Of a stretch of DNA of 64,000 nt, positions 36,852 to 46,069 are shown piece after piece (position 1 is the first letter of the stretch; each line of letters begins with the position of its first letter). The stretch spans positions 3,410,001 to 3,474,000 of the forward strand of contig CP013997.1 in assembly GCA_001534745.1 (NCBI GenBank). Direction: 5' to 3'. The notes under the pieces are model-generated. The model searched no databases, was not told where the DNA came from, and worked only from the letters and a program-made list of their open reading frames with translations. Made by a program: the position numbers and the translations under genes. Source of the DNA: Pseudomonas monteilii (lineage in GTDB: Bacteria; Pseudomonadota; Gammaproteobacteria; Pseudomonadales; Pseudomonadaceae).

Positions 36852-37088
36852 GGACGAAGTCTCCGAGGGTGACACCGTGGGTTCATGCATGAGACCGGGC
36901 ATGAGCGGCGGTTGTTCGATCCGATCCTGGGCAGAAGGATGACTGGCAAGTCTTTTTCGCCGGCGATCAGGCCAGGTACCGATGGTTTGCCAATGGCCTG
37001 TACCTGCCATACCCACCTTCTGCAACCGAACTGAACGCGTCAGCGACTCGATGGGTCTGCTGCTTACACTTGAACAGGAGACTTTGCC

Positions 37089-37490
37089 ATGCTCGATCTT
37101 CATTCCGATTCCAAGAACGTCCACGGCCTGGAACGCGCCGGTTCCCTGGCAGGCGGCGCGCTGATGGTCAGCAAAGGCCTGCGCCAGGGCGGCTTCCTTG
37201 GCCTGCTGCAACTGGCCGTCGGTGGCCTGGCGCTGGCCCGCGGGTTCAGCGGCCATTGCGCGGCCAAGAGCTGGCTGCACCGCCAGACCAACGAGATGCA
37301 TGGCCTGCGTGCCGACATCGAGGACAGTGCGGACAAACTGGTGCGCCTGAAAGACAAGGCCGTCGACACGGTGAGCGAGAAGGCCGAGACAGGTGCAGAC
37401 AAACTGTCCCGCCTGAAGGACAAAGCCGTCGATGCCGTCAGCGAAACCACCGTGACCGGTAACGAGACGCTGTCGAATCCGAAGCTGTAA
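37089..37490 (+). CDS. DUF2892-type membrane protein with repeated C-terminal helix
   Basis: 133 residues. N-terminal half has two short hydrophobic segments around residues 18-60 (GGFLGLLQLAVGGLALARGF), as in YgaP-like DUF2892. The C-terminal half contains two near-copies of DKLVRLKDKAVDTVSEKA, a charged helical repeat that may form a coiled coil. An AGGAG site lies before the ATG. Probably membrane-associated stress protein; role unknown. Confidence 0.65.
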   Translation: MLDLHSDSKNVHGLERAGSLAGGALMVSKGLRQGGFLGLLQLAVGGLALARGFSGHCAAKSWLHRQTNEMHGLRADIEDSADKLVRLKDKAVDTVSEKAETGADKLSRLKDKAVDAVSETTVTGNETLSNPKL

Positions 37491-37511
37491 GGACGAGAAG
37501 CGGTCGCCTGA

Positions 37512-37905
37512 GCGATGGCGGCGTCTGACAGGCCATCGCCGGCAAGCCGGCTCCCACAGGTTCGGGTCAAGTCTTGCATTGCAAGCATTGGCCTGATGCC
37601 AACCTGAGGGAGTCCGCTCGCCGCCTTGGCGCTGTGCTGTCTCGCAGAGATCATGGCGATAGATGGAAGGTTCCGGGGCTTCATTGCTAAGCGATTTTAG
37701 GGCCGCCTTGCGGCCCATCGCGGCACAGGGGCCGCTCCTACACCCGTAGTCCCACCGCGGAGTTGCAGGCTATCGCGGTCAACTGTGGGAGCGGCCCCTG
37801 TGCCGCGATTGGGCCCGCAGGGCCCACAAAATCCTGAAATTATTCCTTTTAAAATCAAAAAGATATTTTATGTTATATGAGAGCGGGCTTGCCCGCGATG
37901 AGCTC
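37512..37905. repeat. REP cluster in the 37491-37934 gap
   Basis: No gene in this gap. It has a short REP (CATCGCCGGCAAGCCGGCTC) at about 37533, a full inverted REP pair at 37699-37827, and a classic core GAGCGGGCTTGCCCGCGATG near 37881. Between the last two lies an unusual A/T tract (37838-37875). Confidence 0.85.
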
Positions 37906-37934
37906 GAAGCCACCCGCTCATCCCCATGGCCGTG

Positions 37935-39149
37935 CTAGTGCAGCACCGGCGCCTCCAGCACGCTCGACCCCCGCTCCAGCACCTGCTCGCTCAACTGCAC
38001 GAACTCCTCCGTACTGACACTCGGCAGGCGCATCAGCGCACGGGTCACGTCATCCAGCGAGCGCTTGCCATGGCTGTACACCCGAATTTCCTTGTCCAGC
38101 GCCTGCAACAGCAGCACGCCACGCGCCACCTGCGCTGGGGTCGCCTGGTCGCCGCGCAGGGTCGTGACGCCCTCGGCCTCGGCATGCAGACGCCGCTGCA
38201 GGACGCGGTAGCGGTCATCGCTCAGACCGCCGGCCCGGTGCAGCACGACCATGGCGTAGTAATCGACCAGGCTCTCCCCCAGCCAGTCGCTGCGCTCGCG
38301 ATCCCGCACCTGGGCGAAGGTCTCGACCAGGCCGCGCAACAGCGGACTGCTGCCGTTCTCGCTGACCAGCGCACGCCCACTGTTGAGGTACAACGAATGG
38401 GGCGCGGCCACTGCGGTACGGCGCATCGGATCGTGGGCGCCGACCACCAGCAGCTTGGGCAGAGGGCGTGGGAACACGGCCTGCAACTGCGGCCAGACGA
38501 AGGTCATCAGGGTCAGCGTGTCGAGGCGGCGCATCCCTTGCCCGCGCGGTGCGGCGATCGTCACGTCGGTCTCGCCCAGGCGCGCCCGTCGGCTGCCCAG
38601 GTTGCCTGCCAGCATCCAGCCCGTGGGCCGGTCGAACCGCCGGGATACGTCATCGATGCGAAAACGCTGCTTGCCGATGCGCGGCCAGGCCGTCTCGATG
38701 CCGGTCCAGCCCTTGGGCAGCGCCACGGTCAGGCGCGCGACCAAGTCGACGCCATCCTGCTGATCGAGCTTCGCCGGGGGCACCAGTTGCTCGCCGCGAA
38801 ACAGGGCCCAATGTGGCGTGAGACGCGTGTCGTAATCACCGTTGGCCGCTTGCTGGGTCAGGCGCACGCGGTACGTCAGGCTGCTCTTGCCCGGCGCAGG
38901 TCTCCACAGACCCCGGTGGCCCTGCTGGCCAAGCGTCCACTGCCCGTCGCCGGCGAAGTCACTGTAGGCGCCGCGCTGCCCCAGGTTGAAATCCAGGCTG
39001 CGCACGGCGCTGCCGTCTGCCAGCGTGACCTGGACCTCGGCCTGGCCGCTGCCGGGCAGCAGCTGGACGTGGTAGTCCAGATCGACCTTGCGCGCCCAAC
39101 TGGGTGTGCTGACGCACAAGCACAGCAACACCATCACGACACGATGCAT
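37935..39149 (-). CDS. Exported M61-like (gluzincin) protein lacking the HExxH motif
   Basis: 404 residues with a signal peptide (MVLLCLCVSTPSWA). Beta-rich N-terminal half, then a helical half with SDWLGESLVDYYAMVVLHRA, which matches the second zinc-ligand helix of M1/M61 peptidases (W-x-x-E-G-x-x-x-Y-Y). The helix expected to carry H-E-x-x-H reads LLRGLVETFAQV, without either His. So it is probably a non-catalytic relative. 41 bp after ycgN-like gene on the same strand. Confidence 0.6.
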   Translation of the reverse strand: MHRVVMVLLCLCVSTPSWARKVDLDYHVQLLPGSGQAEVQVTLADGSAVRSLDFNLGQRGAYSDFAGDGQWTLGQQGHRGLWRPAPGKSSLTYRVRLTQQAANGDYDTRLTPHWALFRGEQLVPPAKLDQQDGVDLVARLTVALPKGWTGIETAWPRIGKQRFRIDDVSRRFDRPTGWMLAGNLGSRRARLGETDVTIAAPRGQGMRRLDTLTLMTFVWPQLQAVFPRPLPKLLVVGAHDPMRRTAVAAPHSLYLNSGRALVSENGSSPLLRGLVETFAQVRDRERSDWLGESLVDYYAMVVLHRAGGLSDDRYRVLQRRLHAEAEGVTTLRGDQATPAQVARGVLLLQALDKEIRVYSHGKRSLDDVTRALMRLPSVSTEEFVQLSEQVLERGSSVLEAPVLH

Positions 39150-39190
39150 TCGAAGCTCCAGGGGAGGCGGAAAGCGGAAGTTGGACGCGC

Positions 39191-39640
39191 TCAGCTGGCG
39201 CGGAAGATCAGGTAGTCTTCCCAATCGTCTTCGGCCACGCTCTTTTCGCTGAGCATGCGACCCGACTGAGAAACGCGCTGCACGTGCACCTGGCTGCGGT
39301 CGCCGCAGACCAGGTGGTGCCAGTCCGGCAGGTCCTTGCCCTCGCTGACCAGCCGGTAACCGCAGGTCGCCGGCAGCCAGGTGAAGGCATCGGCCTTGCC
39401 GGGCGTGAGCTGGATGCAGTCGGGGACGTGGTCGAAACGTCGGGGGTAGTCGCTGCACTGGCAGGTGCCCAGGTCCAGCAGTTTGCAGGCCACACGGGTG
39501 TACCAGATGCTGTTGTCGTCCTCGTCCTCGAGCTTTTGCAGGCAGCACAGCCCACAGCCGTCACAGAGCGATTCCCACTCTTGCGCGTCGAGTTGGTCGA
39601 GGGTCTTGCGCCGCCAGAAGGGCGCGGTGTCAGCATTCAT
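39191..39640 (-). CDS. YcgN-family cysteine-cluster protein
   Basis: 149 residues from the ATG at 39640. [17 protein letters not shown] carries the C-x-x-C-x-x-C-C cluster, with further Cys in [19 protein letters not shown]. This is the UPF0260/YcgN family, which resembles zinc- or iron-sulfur-binding proteins. Role not established. Often found near rnd and ycgL, as here (2.5 kb away). Confidence 0.9.
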   Translation of the reverse strand: MNADTAPFWRRKTLDQLDAQEWESLCDGCGLCCLQKLEDEDDNSIWYTRVACKLLDLGTCQCSDYPRRFDHVPDCIQLTPGKADAFTWLPATCGYRLVSEGKDLPDWHHLVCGDRSQVHVQRVSQSGRMLSEKSVAEDDWEDYLIFRAS

Positions 39641-39784
39641 CACACGGGGTTCCTGCAGTGAGCTCGAAGGCCGCCAGGCGCGGCGGCGCCAGTCTAGAGC
39701 CTGATCGCGACCTTTGCCAGACCGCTTGTCAGGGTTGAGGCAACCCAGTAGCGTGCGGGTTTGCCCACCGTTGCAGGAGCCCTC

Positions 39785-40378
39785 ATGAGCGCCAATACCC
39801 GTATCGCCGATCATGCCATCGACGAACTGTTCATCACCCGCTGGTCACCCCGTGCCTTCAACGCCGAGCCGATCGGCGAGCAGACCGTCCTCACCTTCCT
39901 CGAAGCCGCCCGCTGGGCACCGTCGGCGTACAACTCGCAACCGTGGCGCTTTCTCTACGCACGCCGCGACACGCCGAACTGGACGCGCTACCTGGACCTG
40001 CTGGTGCCCTTCAACCGCGACTGGGCACAGCATGCCTCGGCGCTGGTGGTGATCGTGTCCAAGACCACCTTCACCGCACCCGGGGCCACTGAAGAAAAGC
40101 CGGCCCTGTGGCACACCTTCGACACCGGCGCGGCCTGGGCGCACCTGGCGCTGCAGGCCAGTCTGAGCGGCTGGCACACCCACGGCATGGCCGGCTTCGA
40201 CAAGGACCTAGCCCGTCGCGAGCTGAAGATTCCGGAAGGCTATGAAGTGCACGCGATGATCGCCATCGGCAAGTTGGGCGACAAGGTCAACCTGGCCGAA
40301 GCCCTGCAAGCCCGTGAGACCCCGAGTCTGCGTCGGCCCTTGAGCGAGCTGGCGGCCGAGGGGGATTTTTCGTTGTGA
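39785..40378 (+). CDS. Nitroreductase-family protein
   Basis: 197 residues with AGGAG before the [18 protein letters not shown] and [17 protein letters not shown] are the FMN-binding start of nitroreductases (R-S-x-R and S-x-x-N-x-Q-P-W). The C-terminal [13 protein letters not shown] contributes to the FMN site. FMN-dependent NAD(P)H oxidoreductase, natural substrate unknown. Divergent from the YcgN gene. Confidence 0.9.
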   Translation: MSANTRIADHAIDELFITRWSPRAFNAEPIGEQTVLTFLEAARWAPSAYNSQPWRFLYARRDTPNWTRYLDLLVPFNRDWAQHASALVVIVSKTTFTAPGATEEKPALWHTFDTGAAWAHLALQASLSGWHTHGMAGFDKDLARRELKIPEGYEVHAMIAIGKLGDKVNLAEALQARETPSLRRPLSELAAEGDFSL

Positions 40379-40396
40379 TGTGGGGGTGAGGGGCGA

Positions 40397-40426
40397 GCTG
40401 CAAGCTACAAGCTACAAGCTACAAGC
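40397..40426 (+). repeat. Inverted heptamer arm
   Basis: GCTGCAAGCTACAAGCTACA and following bases: four 7-bp units that are the reverse complement of the heptamers at 40503-40586. Together they could fold into a long hairpin across 76 bases. Confidence 0.8.
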
Positions 40427-40502
40427 AGATGCTCAGGGCTGATGGTTAGCGGCAACGGTTCATGAACCAAGCGCTTAACCAAAAGCCCTGCAGATCGCTT
40501 TT

Positions 40503-40586
40503 GCTTGCAGCTTGCAGCTTGCGGCTTGCAGCTTGCAGCTTGCGGCTTGCGGCTTGCGGCTTGCGGCTTGCGGCTTGCAGCTTGCC
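40503..40586 (+). repeat. Heptanucleotide tandem array, 12 units
   Basis: Twelve contiguous GCTTGCA/GCTTGCG/GCTTGCC units (84 bp). Within a 224-bp gap (40379-40602) between the nitroreductase and dehydrogenase genes; no gene seen in the gap. Slipped-strand length variation is likely. Confidence 0.92.
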
Positions 40587-40602
40587 ACTCGCAGCTCCCC
40601 TC

Positions 40603-41535
40603 TCAGTAACCGCGATTGAAATCGACCTCCCCCTGAAGCGACTGGCCATGCTGGAACGCGTGCAGGTTGTGCAGGAACAGCTGCGCCATGGCCGGCGTCG
40701 ACGTCGGGGCGGCGGTGTGGCCGGTCAGCAGCAGGTTGGGTGTGCGCCAGAACGGGTGATCGCCGGGGGGCGGTTCCTGGCGGCAGACGTCCAGGACGGC
40801 GGCGGCCAGCCGACCCTCGATCAGGGCCGCGCACAGGTCGGCATCGACCACCGAGGTGCCGCGACCGGCGTTGACCAGTACGGCGCTGGGTTTGCAGCGG
40901 CGCAGCAGCGTGGCGTCGTAGAGATCACGGGTCGTGGGCGTGTCGGGCAGCAGGTTGAGGATGTAGTCGGCCTGGGGAATGCACTCGGCCAACGCGCTCA
41001 AGGGCGCCACCCGTTCGAATGGAGGCTGCTCGCGCGCCTGGCTGGCGATGCCGTGCAGCACGACGCCGAAAGGCTCCAGCATTCGCGCGACCTGCTGGCC
41101 GATGTCGCCAATGCCGACGATCAGGACGGTGCGCCCTTGCAGGGTGCCACCGGGGCGCGTGTCCCACTGTCGCTCGGCTTGAGTACGCGGCAGGGCCAGG
41201 AGTCGGCGCTCATGGGCCAGCAAGTGACCCACCATGTACTCGGCCATGACCTGGCCGAAGATGCCGACGGCGCGGCTCAGGCGATAGGTGCGCGGTACGG
41301 CGGTGGCCAACAGTGGCGTGATGCCGGCCCAGGTGGACTGTATCCAGTGCGGGGGCGGTGCCTTGTGCAGGAGGTCGGCCAACAGGTCGGGCTGGCCGAG
41401 CCAGATCGGGCAATGGGCGGCGTGTTGGGCGAGATCGGCCAGGGCGGCGCTGGCGGTGATGTTCAAGGTGGGGTGGGTGCTGGACAGCAGCTGGCTGTAG
41501 CGGACGTGGTCGTGCTCGGCGATCAGGAGGCGCAT
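40603..41535 (-). CDS. D-2-hydroxyacid dehydrogenase
   Basis: 310 residues. NAD(P)-binding VLIVGIGDIGQQVARML (G-x-G-x-x-G), NAGRGTSVVD with the catalytic Arg, DVCRQEPPP with Glu and LLLTGHTAAPT with His make up the standard catalytic set. Resembles glyoxylate/hydroxypyruvate reductase A (GhrA). Likely reduces a 2-oxoacid; substrate unknown. Confidence 0.9.
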   Translation of the reverse strand: MRLLIAEHDHVRYSQLLSSTHPTLNITASAALADLAQHAAHCPIWLGQPDLLADLLHKAPPPHWIQSTWAGITPLLATAVPRTYRLSRAVGIFGQVMAEYMVGHLLAHERRLLALPRTQAERQWDTRPGGTLQGRTVLIVGIGDIGQQVARMLEPFGVVLHGIASQAREQPPFERVAPLSALAECIPQADYILNLLPDTPTTRDLYDATLLRRCKPSAVLVNAGRGTSVVDADLCAALIEGRLAAAVLDVCRQEPPPGDHPFWRTPNLLLTGHTAAPTSTPAMAQLFLHNLHAFQHGQSLQGEVDFNRGY

Positions 41536-41665
41536 GAGGGGCTGCCTTTTCAGGAAACAGGGGCCGGGCAAAAGGGATCGGGGTGGGAAGAGGTCGTGCC
41601 GCGGCTGGGAGGTTGATCGTGGCGGATAAGGCGGGGATTGGCCAGTGATGGGTGGGGCTGACTTA

Positions 41666-41791
41666 CGGGCCCTGCGGGCCCGATCGCGGCACAGGGGCCG
41701 CTCCTACACCCGTAGCTCCATTGCGGGGTTGCAGGCTATCGCGGTCACCTGTGGGAGCGGCCCCAGTGCCGCGATCGGGCCCGCAGGGCCC
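41666..41791. repeat. REP inverted pair
   Basis: GGGCCCTGCGGGCCCGATCG and its mate ending GATCGGGCCCGCAGGGCC flank the usual GTTGCAGGCTATCGCGGTCA spacer. It starts 25 bp beyond the YcgL stop. Confidence 0.88.
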
Positions 41792-41815
41792 GCAAGACCC
41801 TTCAGGCGCTGAGGG

Positions 41816-42109
41816 TCAGACCGGATCGTTACGCCGCAACAGCTCATCCGGCAAATGCTCGATGTACTCGTCGTCCGGCGGTGGCATCTGCAGGTGATAC
41901 CCCTGCCCGTCCAGGTTCTCCAGCACCTTGGCAATGTCTTCGCGGGCCAGCTTGCGCTCGGGCGACAGCACCAGGTCGAAGGCGTGCACCGGTGTGCCAA
42001 AGAACGGGATCAACCCTTCGGGCACTTTCTCCAGGCCATCGGCCTTGAGCACGTACAGATACATCTCGCGCTTGCGTGGGCTCTTGTAGATCGAGCAGAT
42101 ACGTTTCAT
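41816..42109 (-). CDS. YcgL-domain protein
   Basis: 97 residues, [20 protein letters not shown], the start of the YcgL domain, then [20 protein letters not shown]. Small alpha/beta protein of unknown function in gammaproteobacteria. Start overlaps the rnd stop by one base (TGATG), a translational coupling that is common for rnd-ycgL. Confidence 0.92.
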   Translation of the reverse strand: MKRICSIYKSPRKREMYLYVLKADGLEKVPEGLIPFFGTPVHAFDLVLSPERKLAREDIAKVLENLDGQGYHLQMPPPDDEYIEHLPDELLRRNDPV

Positions 42110-43239
42110 CAGGATTCTCCAGCGCTGGCCAAGCTGTCGAGCAGGGCTTGGCCCATGCGTTCGCGACGCCAGCCGCGCAAGGCGTCGGGCAATTGGTAAG
42201 GGCCGTTGGGGTAGCCGCTCTTGAGCAGCGCCTCGAGGGCCTTCTTGCGCAGCATCAGCTCGGGCGCGATGCCCAGCCGCTCGCCCTCGGCCTGGCCGAT
42301 GGCGCGCAGCCGCTTGAGCACGCTCGAGGCTTCGATCGGCAAGGGCTCGGGCAACGGCTCCGGCCATTGTTCGGGCGGCGTGGCGGCAGCCGTGCGGATC
42401 AGCGCGAGCAGGGTTTCCCCATCCTGGCGCAGGGTGCGTGGGTGCATGTCTTCGATCTTGGCCAGCGCCGTCAGGTGGCTGGGCTGGTTCTTGGCCAACG
42501 GCCAGAGCGAGTGCTCACGCAGGATACGGTTGCGCGGGACGTCGCGACTGCGCGCCTCGCGCTCACGCCAGGCGCACAGGGCACGCAGCACGGCCAGTTG
42601 CTGGCGCGACAGCTTCCAGCCCAGCTTGACGTCGCGATACAGCGACTCCGGCTCGACCTCGCGGCGCAACTGCGCGACCAGCTCGGCGCCATCGTCCAGC
42701 ACCCAGGCGAACTTGTCGTCCGACAGACGGGGCTGCAAGGCGCTGAACAGCTCGGCCAGGTGCACGGCATCCTCGGCGGCGTAGCTGACCTGCGTGTCGG
42801 ACAGGGGGCGCTGCAACCAGTCCGAGCGCGTCTCGCCCTTGGGCAGCTCGAGGCCCAGGACCTCCTGCACCAGGCGCGAGTAACCCATCGAGAACCCGAT
42901 GTTCAGGTAACCGGCGGCCAGTTGCGTGTCGAACAACGGCTGCGGCAGCTTGCCGGTCAGGCGCAGCAGCACTTCGAGGTCTTCGCTGCAGGCATGCAGC
43001 ACCTTGACCACCGCCGGATCTTCGAGCAGGTCGGCCAGGGGCTGCCAGTCGCCGATCGACAGCGGGTCGATGAGAAAGGCACGGCCTTCGTCACCGACCT
43101 GGATCAGGCCGGCCTTCGGGTAGAAGGTATCGACCCGCATGAATTCAGTGTCCAGTGCCACGAACGGGCGTCGGCGCCAGGCCCGGCAATGCTCGGCCAG
43201 ACTCTGGTCGTCGCGTATCCAGTGTATTTCGATGGCCAC
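42109..43239 (-). CDS. rnd: Ribonuclease D
   Basis: 376 residues from a GTG start with GGGAG 6 bases upstream. The exonuclease domain has [16 protein letters not shown] (D-x-E), [20 protein letters not shown] and a later YAAEDAVHL (D). An HRDC domain follows from about residue 215. 3'-5' exoribonuclease that trims tRNA and other stable RNA precursors. Length matches the family. First gene of the rnd-ycgL unit. Confidence 0.95.
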   Translation of the reverse strand: MAIEIHWIRDDQSLAEHCRAWRRRPFVALDTEFMRVDTFYPKAGLIQVGDEGRAFLIDPLSIGDWQPLADLLEDPAVVKVLHACSEDLEVLLRLTGKLPQPLFDTQLAAGYLNIGFSMGYSRLVQEVLGLELPKGETRSDWLQRPLSDTQVSYAAEDAVHLAELFSALQPRLSDDKFAWVLDDGAELVAQLRREVEPESLYRDVKLGWKLSRQQLAVLRALCAWREREARSRDVPRNRILREHSLWPLAKNQPSHLTALAKIEDMHPRTLRQDGETLLALIRTAAATPPEQWPEPLPEPLPIEASSVLKRLRAIGQAEGERLGIAPELMLRKKALEALLKSGYPNGPYQLPDALRGWRRERMGQALLDSLASAGES

Positions 43240-43348
43240 AAGGTTCTCCCACAAACAGTGGCGCGCAGTATATACGGCGCGGGCCATGCACGGGAAACCG
43301 GGCCATGCCGGCGGGCGCCCTTCGACCGCTGGCACCCTGAGCGGATCG

Positions 43349-43717
43349 CTACTGCGGCGGCAGGTGCAGCTTGACGTAGGTGTGCGGATCCAGCTCGTGG
43401 ATTTCGACGCTGAACTGCACGTCCACCTCGGCGCTCGGGCCGATGGACTCGTGCAGCACCTCCAGCAAGGCACTGGACAGCTGTTTTTTCACCAAGGGGT
43501 GACGACCGGCCATGATCGCCAGGCGGATATGGGCGAACCCACGCGGCAGTGGCGAGGTGCCGACCCGAAAGTGAGCAACGGCCTGCGCCCGGCTCTTGAT
43601 GTCCAGTTCGTCGGCGAACTGCCCACTGGCGACCAGGGCCTGGTTCAGGCGCAACAGGAGCAGATCCACCTTGATATCGGGCAGGTTGGCGCTGTATTCG
43701 AGGTTCAGGTGCGGCAT
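43349..43717 (-). CDS. 5-carboxymethyl-2-hydroxymuconate isomerase-family protein
   Basis: 122 residues with MPHLNLEYSANL at the start. The N-terminal Pro after Met removal is the catalytic base of the tautomerase superfamily, and the later ARVGTSPLPRGFAHIRL-like stretch fits CHMI. CHMI acts in homoprotocatechuate degradation, but no other genes of that route are present, so the real substrate is uncertain. Confidence 0.83.
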   Translation of the reverse strand: MPHLNLEYSANLPDIKVDLLLLRLNQALVASGQFADELDIKSRAQAVAHFRVGTSPLPRGFAHIRLAIMAGRHPLVKKQLSSALLEVLHESIGPSAEVDVQFSVEIHELDPHTYVKLHLPPQ

Positions 43718-43831
43718 GAAGGACGATCCCGGCAATGAAGACGTCTGCCAAGGCTAGCGCAGGATGGGAACCTCGCCAGGCAGCGGGTCTCAAACGTCAT
43801 GATCCTGCCAATCCCTGAACGAGGTGAAGAG

Positions 43832-44068
43832 ATGCCAGTCCCGCACGATCTGCTCGCTGACCTGCATGTGACCGAAGACGCCTTCCAGGCGCTCATCGAC
43901 AAGGATGCCGACCTGCATCGACTGCACAAGGAGTACAACGCCAGTGACAAAGCCGTCATAGCGGCGGAAAACAACGGTAGGTCCGACGATGAGGTCAGCC
44001 GCCTGCGCAAGGAGCGGCTGTTGATCAAGGACAAGATCGAACGCCTGGTACACCCGCCCAAGGCCTGA
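43832..44068 (+). CDS. YdcH-family DUF465 protein
   Basis: 78 residues starting MPVPHDLLADLHVTEDAF. Almost entirely helical with LIDKDADLHRLHKEYNASD and RLRKERLLIKDKIERL, the DUF465 pattern. GAGG lies before this ATG; the upstream extension to 43799 is less likely. Function unknown. Confidence 0.85.
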   Translation: MPVPHDLLADLHVTEDAFQALIDKDADLHRLHKEYNASDKAVIAAENNGRSDDEVSRLRKERLLIKDKIERLVHPPKA

Positions 44069-44128
44069 ACCCGCCGACCGCCTGGCCGAACGTCGTGCGC
44101 ACCATGACGTCGGTCTGGGGTCCCCAGA

Positions 44129-44159
44129 GGAAGGGGCAGCCGCTCACGACTGCCCTTCC
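44129..44159. terminator. Hairpin between convergent genes
   Basis: GGAAGGGGCAG pairs with CTGCCCTTCC with one bulge, between the YdcH stop (44068) and the DUF2937 stop (44162). No U-tract; assigned from position. Confidence 0.4.
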
Positions 44160-44161
44160 CG

Positions 44162-44683
44162 CTACCGCCAGCTTTCTTTCACCGGTTCACGCCTGAAACC
44201 CAGGATCAACCGGCCCAGCAGCACCAGCACACTCTCCACCACCAGCGCCAGCACGAAGCCCAGGCCGATGCCCCAGCCGACGGCCTCGGGGACCAGCAGC
44301 ACCTGATAGGTGTAGCCGTCCAGCGTTTCATCGCGCAGCTGAGGATCCGGCGTCACCAGCACGTGCCAGGTGCGGCTAGCCCAGGGGCCTTGCAACTGTC
44401 GCCACTCTTCTTCCAAGACCTGATTGCGCGTCAACAGGCTGTCGATGCTGTTGGCATCGCTGTTGAACACCGGATCATCACTGGTGCGGTAATGCCGGAC
44501 CAGCGCCTGCAGGTCGCCATTGAAGAAACGTTCCGCGGTTTGCTGGAAGCCTTTGAGCGCTTCACGCGATTCGAGCAGATGCGCCTCGACCCGTTGCGTG
44601 TAGCTGTCGATGAAACCTGGCACCTGGACACCGACCAGCAGGCCGAGGGTGAACAACAGCAATCGAAGGTAGCTTCTGAACAT
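44162..44683 (-). CDS. DUF2937 membrane protein
   Basis: 173 residues. N-terminal helix (LRLLLFTLGLLVGVQVPGF), a periplasmic helical region with FIDSYTQRVEAHLLESREAL, then one or two C-terminal helices (GWGIGLGFVLALVVESVLVL). This layout is DUF2937. Function unknown. Lies 18 bp after the glutamine amidotransferase gene; part of a three-gene minus-strand operon. Confidence 0.8.
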   Translation of the reverse strand: MFRSYLRLLLFTLGLLVGVQVPGFIDSYTQRVEAHLLESREALKGFQQTAERFFNGDLQALVRHYRTSDDPVFNSDANSIDSLLTRNQVLEEEWRQLQGPWASRTWHVLVTPDPQLRDETLDGYTYQVLLVPEAVGWGIGLGFVLALVVESVLVLLGRLILGFRREPVKESWR

Positions 44684-44701
44684 CAAACGGCTTCCCTGGC
44701 T

Positions 44702-45475
44702 TCAGCTTTGCCCGTGGGCGACGCACTCGCCATGCCGCCACAGGGCCCATTGACCTGGCGCGTAGCGCTGCCAGATCTCGTTCTCGGTCAGCGGTTCGGT
44801 GGCGATCACGGTGACCACGTCGTTGGGCGTGGTCTCGGACTGGAAATCGACGATCACGTCGACGTCCTTGAGCCGAGCCGGACCGAACGGCGCACGGCGC
44901 GTGATGTGGACCAGCTTGGTCGAACAGAAGCAGAACAACCAGTCGCCGTTGCTGAACAGGCAGTTGAACACGCCCTTGCCCCGATACTCCGCACAGGCTT
45001 CGACCAGCACCGGCAGCAGCTGTTCCACCTCTACAGGGTCGGGGAAGGCCGTGCGCACGCGGTTGAGCAGGTCGCAGAACGCCGCTTCGCTGTCGGTGTC
45101 GCCCACGGGCCGGTAGAAGCTGGCCGACCCTTGGAACGCCGCCAGCTGGCCATTGTGCGCGAAGCACCAGTTGTGGCCCCACAGTTCACGCACGAAGGGG
45201 TGGGTGTTGGCCAGGCAGACCCGGCCGACGTTGGCCTGGCGGATATGGCCGATGACCACCTCGCTCTTGATCGGGTAGCGCTGCACCAGGTTGGCGACTT
45301 CCGACTCGCTGCTGGCGGTCGGGTCCTGGAACAGACGCAGGCCACGGCCCTCGTAGAAGGCGATGCCCCAACCGTCGCGGTGCGGGCCGGTGCGCCCGCC
45401 GCGCTGCATCAGGCCGGTGAAGCTGAAGACGATGTCGGTCGGTACGTTGGCGCTCATGCCCAGCAGTTCGCACAT
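44702..45475 (-). CDS. Class II glutamine amidotransferase (YafJ-like)
   Basis: 257 residues. Cys2 (MCELLGMSANVPTD) is the N-terminal nucleophile; RDGWGIAFYEG, then HIRQANVGRVCLANTHPF and WCFAHNGQLAAF are the standard NTN glutamine-binding blocks. No synthetase domain follows, so the amide acceptor is unknown. Lies 14 bp after the membrane gene and before DUF2937. Confidence 0.93.
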   Translation of the reverse strand: MCELLGMSANVPTDIVFSFTGLMQRGGRTGPHRDGWGIAFYEGRGLRLFQDPTASSESEVANLVQRYPIKSEVVIGHIRQANVGRVCLANTHPFVRELWGHNWCFAHNGQLAAFQGSASFYRPVGDTDSEAAFCDLLNRVRTAFPDPVEVEQLLPVLVEACAEYRGKGVFNCLFSNGDWLFCFCSTKLVHITRRAPFGPARLKDVDVIVDFQSETTPNDVVTVIATEPLTENEIWQRYAPGQWALWRHGECVAHGQS

Positions 45476-45489
45476 GGTCCAGCGCTCGC

Positions 45490-45984
45490 TCAGAGACGGG
45501 GTTCGACACGCCCGCCGGCAGGGGCCGGCGTCGTATCGCGGTAGCGATCCTGGCGATCGGCGACCAGCGAAGGCTCGACCGCCGTGGAGGCATAAGGCTC
45601 ATCGGCCGCCGTCTGCTCCGCACGCTTGGCCTGCGCTTCGGCGCGCGCCTGACGACGCTTGAGCCACGGCCAGCGGATCAGCGCGAACACCCCGTACAGC
45701 ACGAAGGCGATCATGCCGTACATGGCCAGGTCAGAGGCTGCGCGCAGGACGTTGTTGCCGACCTTGAAGGCCAGGTCCAGCACGACGATGGCGATGGCGG
45801 GGGCGAAGCTGTCCTTGGCCGGGTCGACGATGGTCGGGGTCAGCAGCAGGACGGCCAGCACGACCCGCAGGGGCTCGCGCAGCCAGCGCCACATCCAGCC
45901 CGTGAACACGAAGCCCACCAGCAGACAGCCCAGGGCCGCGACGACGTAAAGGCCCCAGGCCAGCTGATAATCATGTTCGGTCAT
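45490..45984 (-). CDS. Small membrane protein of the amidotransferase operon
   Basis: 164 residues. Start MTEHDYQLAWGLYVVAALGC, four hydrophobic helices, then a long basic and disordered tail (KRRQARAEAQAKRAEQ). First gene of an operon with the amidotransferase and DUF2937 genes. Divergent from ptrB. No domain recognised; likely inner membrane with a cytoplasmic tail. Confidence 0.72.
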   Translation of the reverse strand: MTEHDYQLAWGLYVVAALGCLLVGFVFTGWMWRWLREPLRVVLAVLLLTPTIVDPAKDSFAPAIAIVVLDLAFKVGNNVLRAASDLAMYGMIAFVLYGVFALIRWPWLKRRQARAEAQAKRAEQTAADEPYASTAVEPSLVADRQDRYRDTTPAPAGGRVEPRL

Positions 45985-46069
45985 GGTGTATGGGTGCATG
46001 CCAGGCAAAGAGAGGCCTATGATAAACCCTTTTCGGCGCGCAGGCGCCCCCATGCCAAGAGATCGCCCC

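Noticed and set aside
40503..40586. Possible coding repeat (Lys-Leu-Gln-Ala-Ala-Ser like)
   Set aside because: Heptamers stay open in several frames because of their composition; no start, domain or context supports coding.
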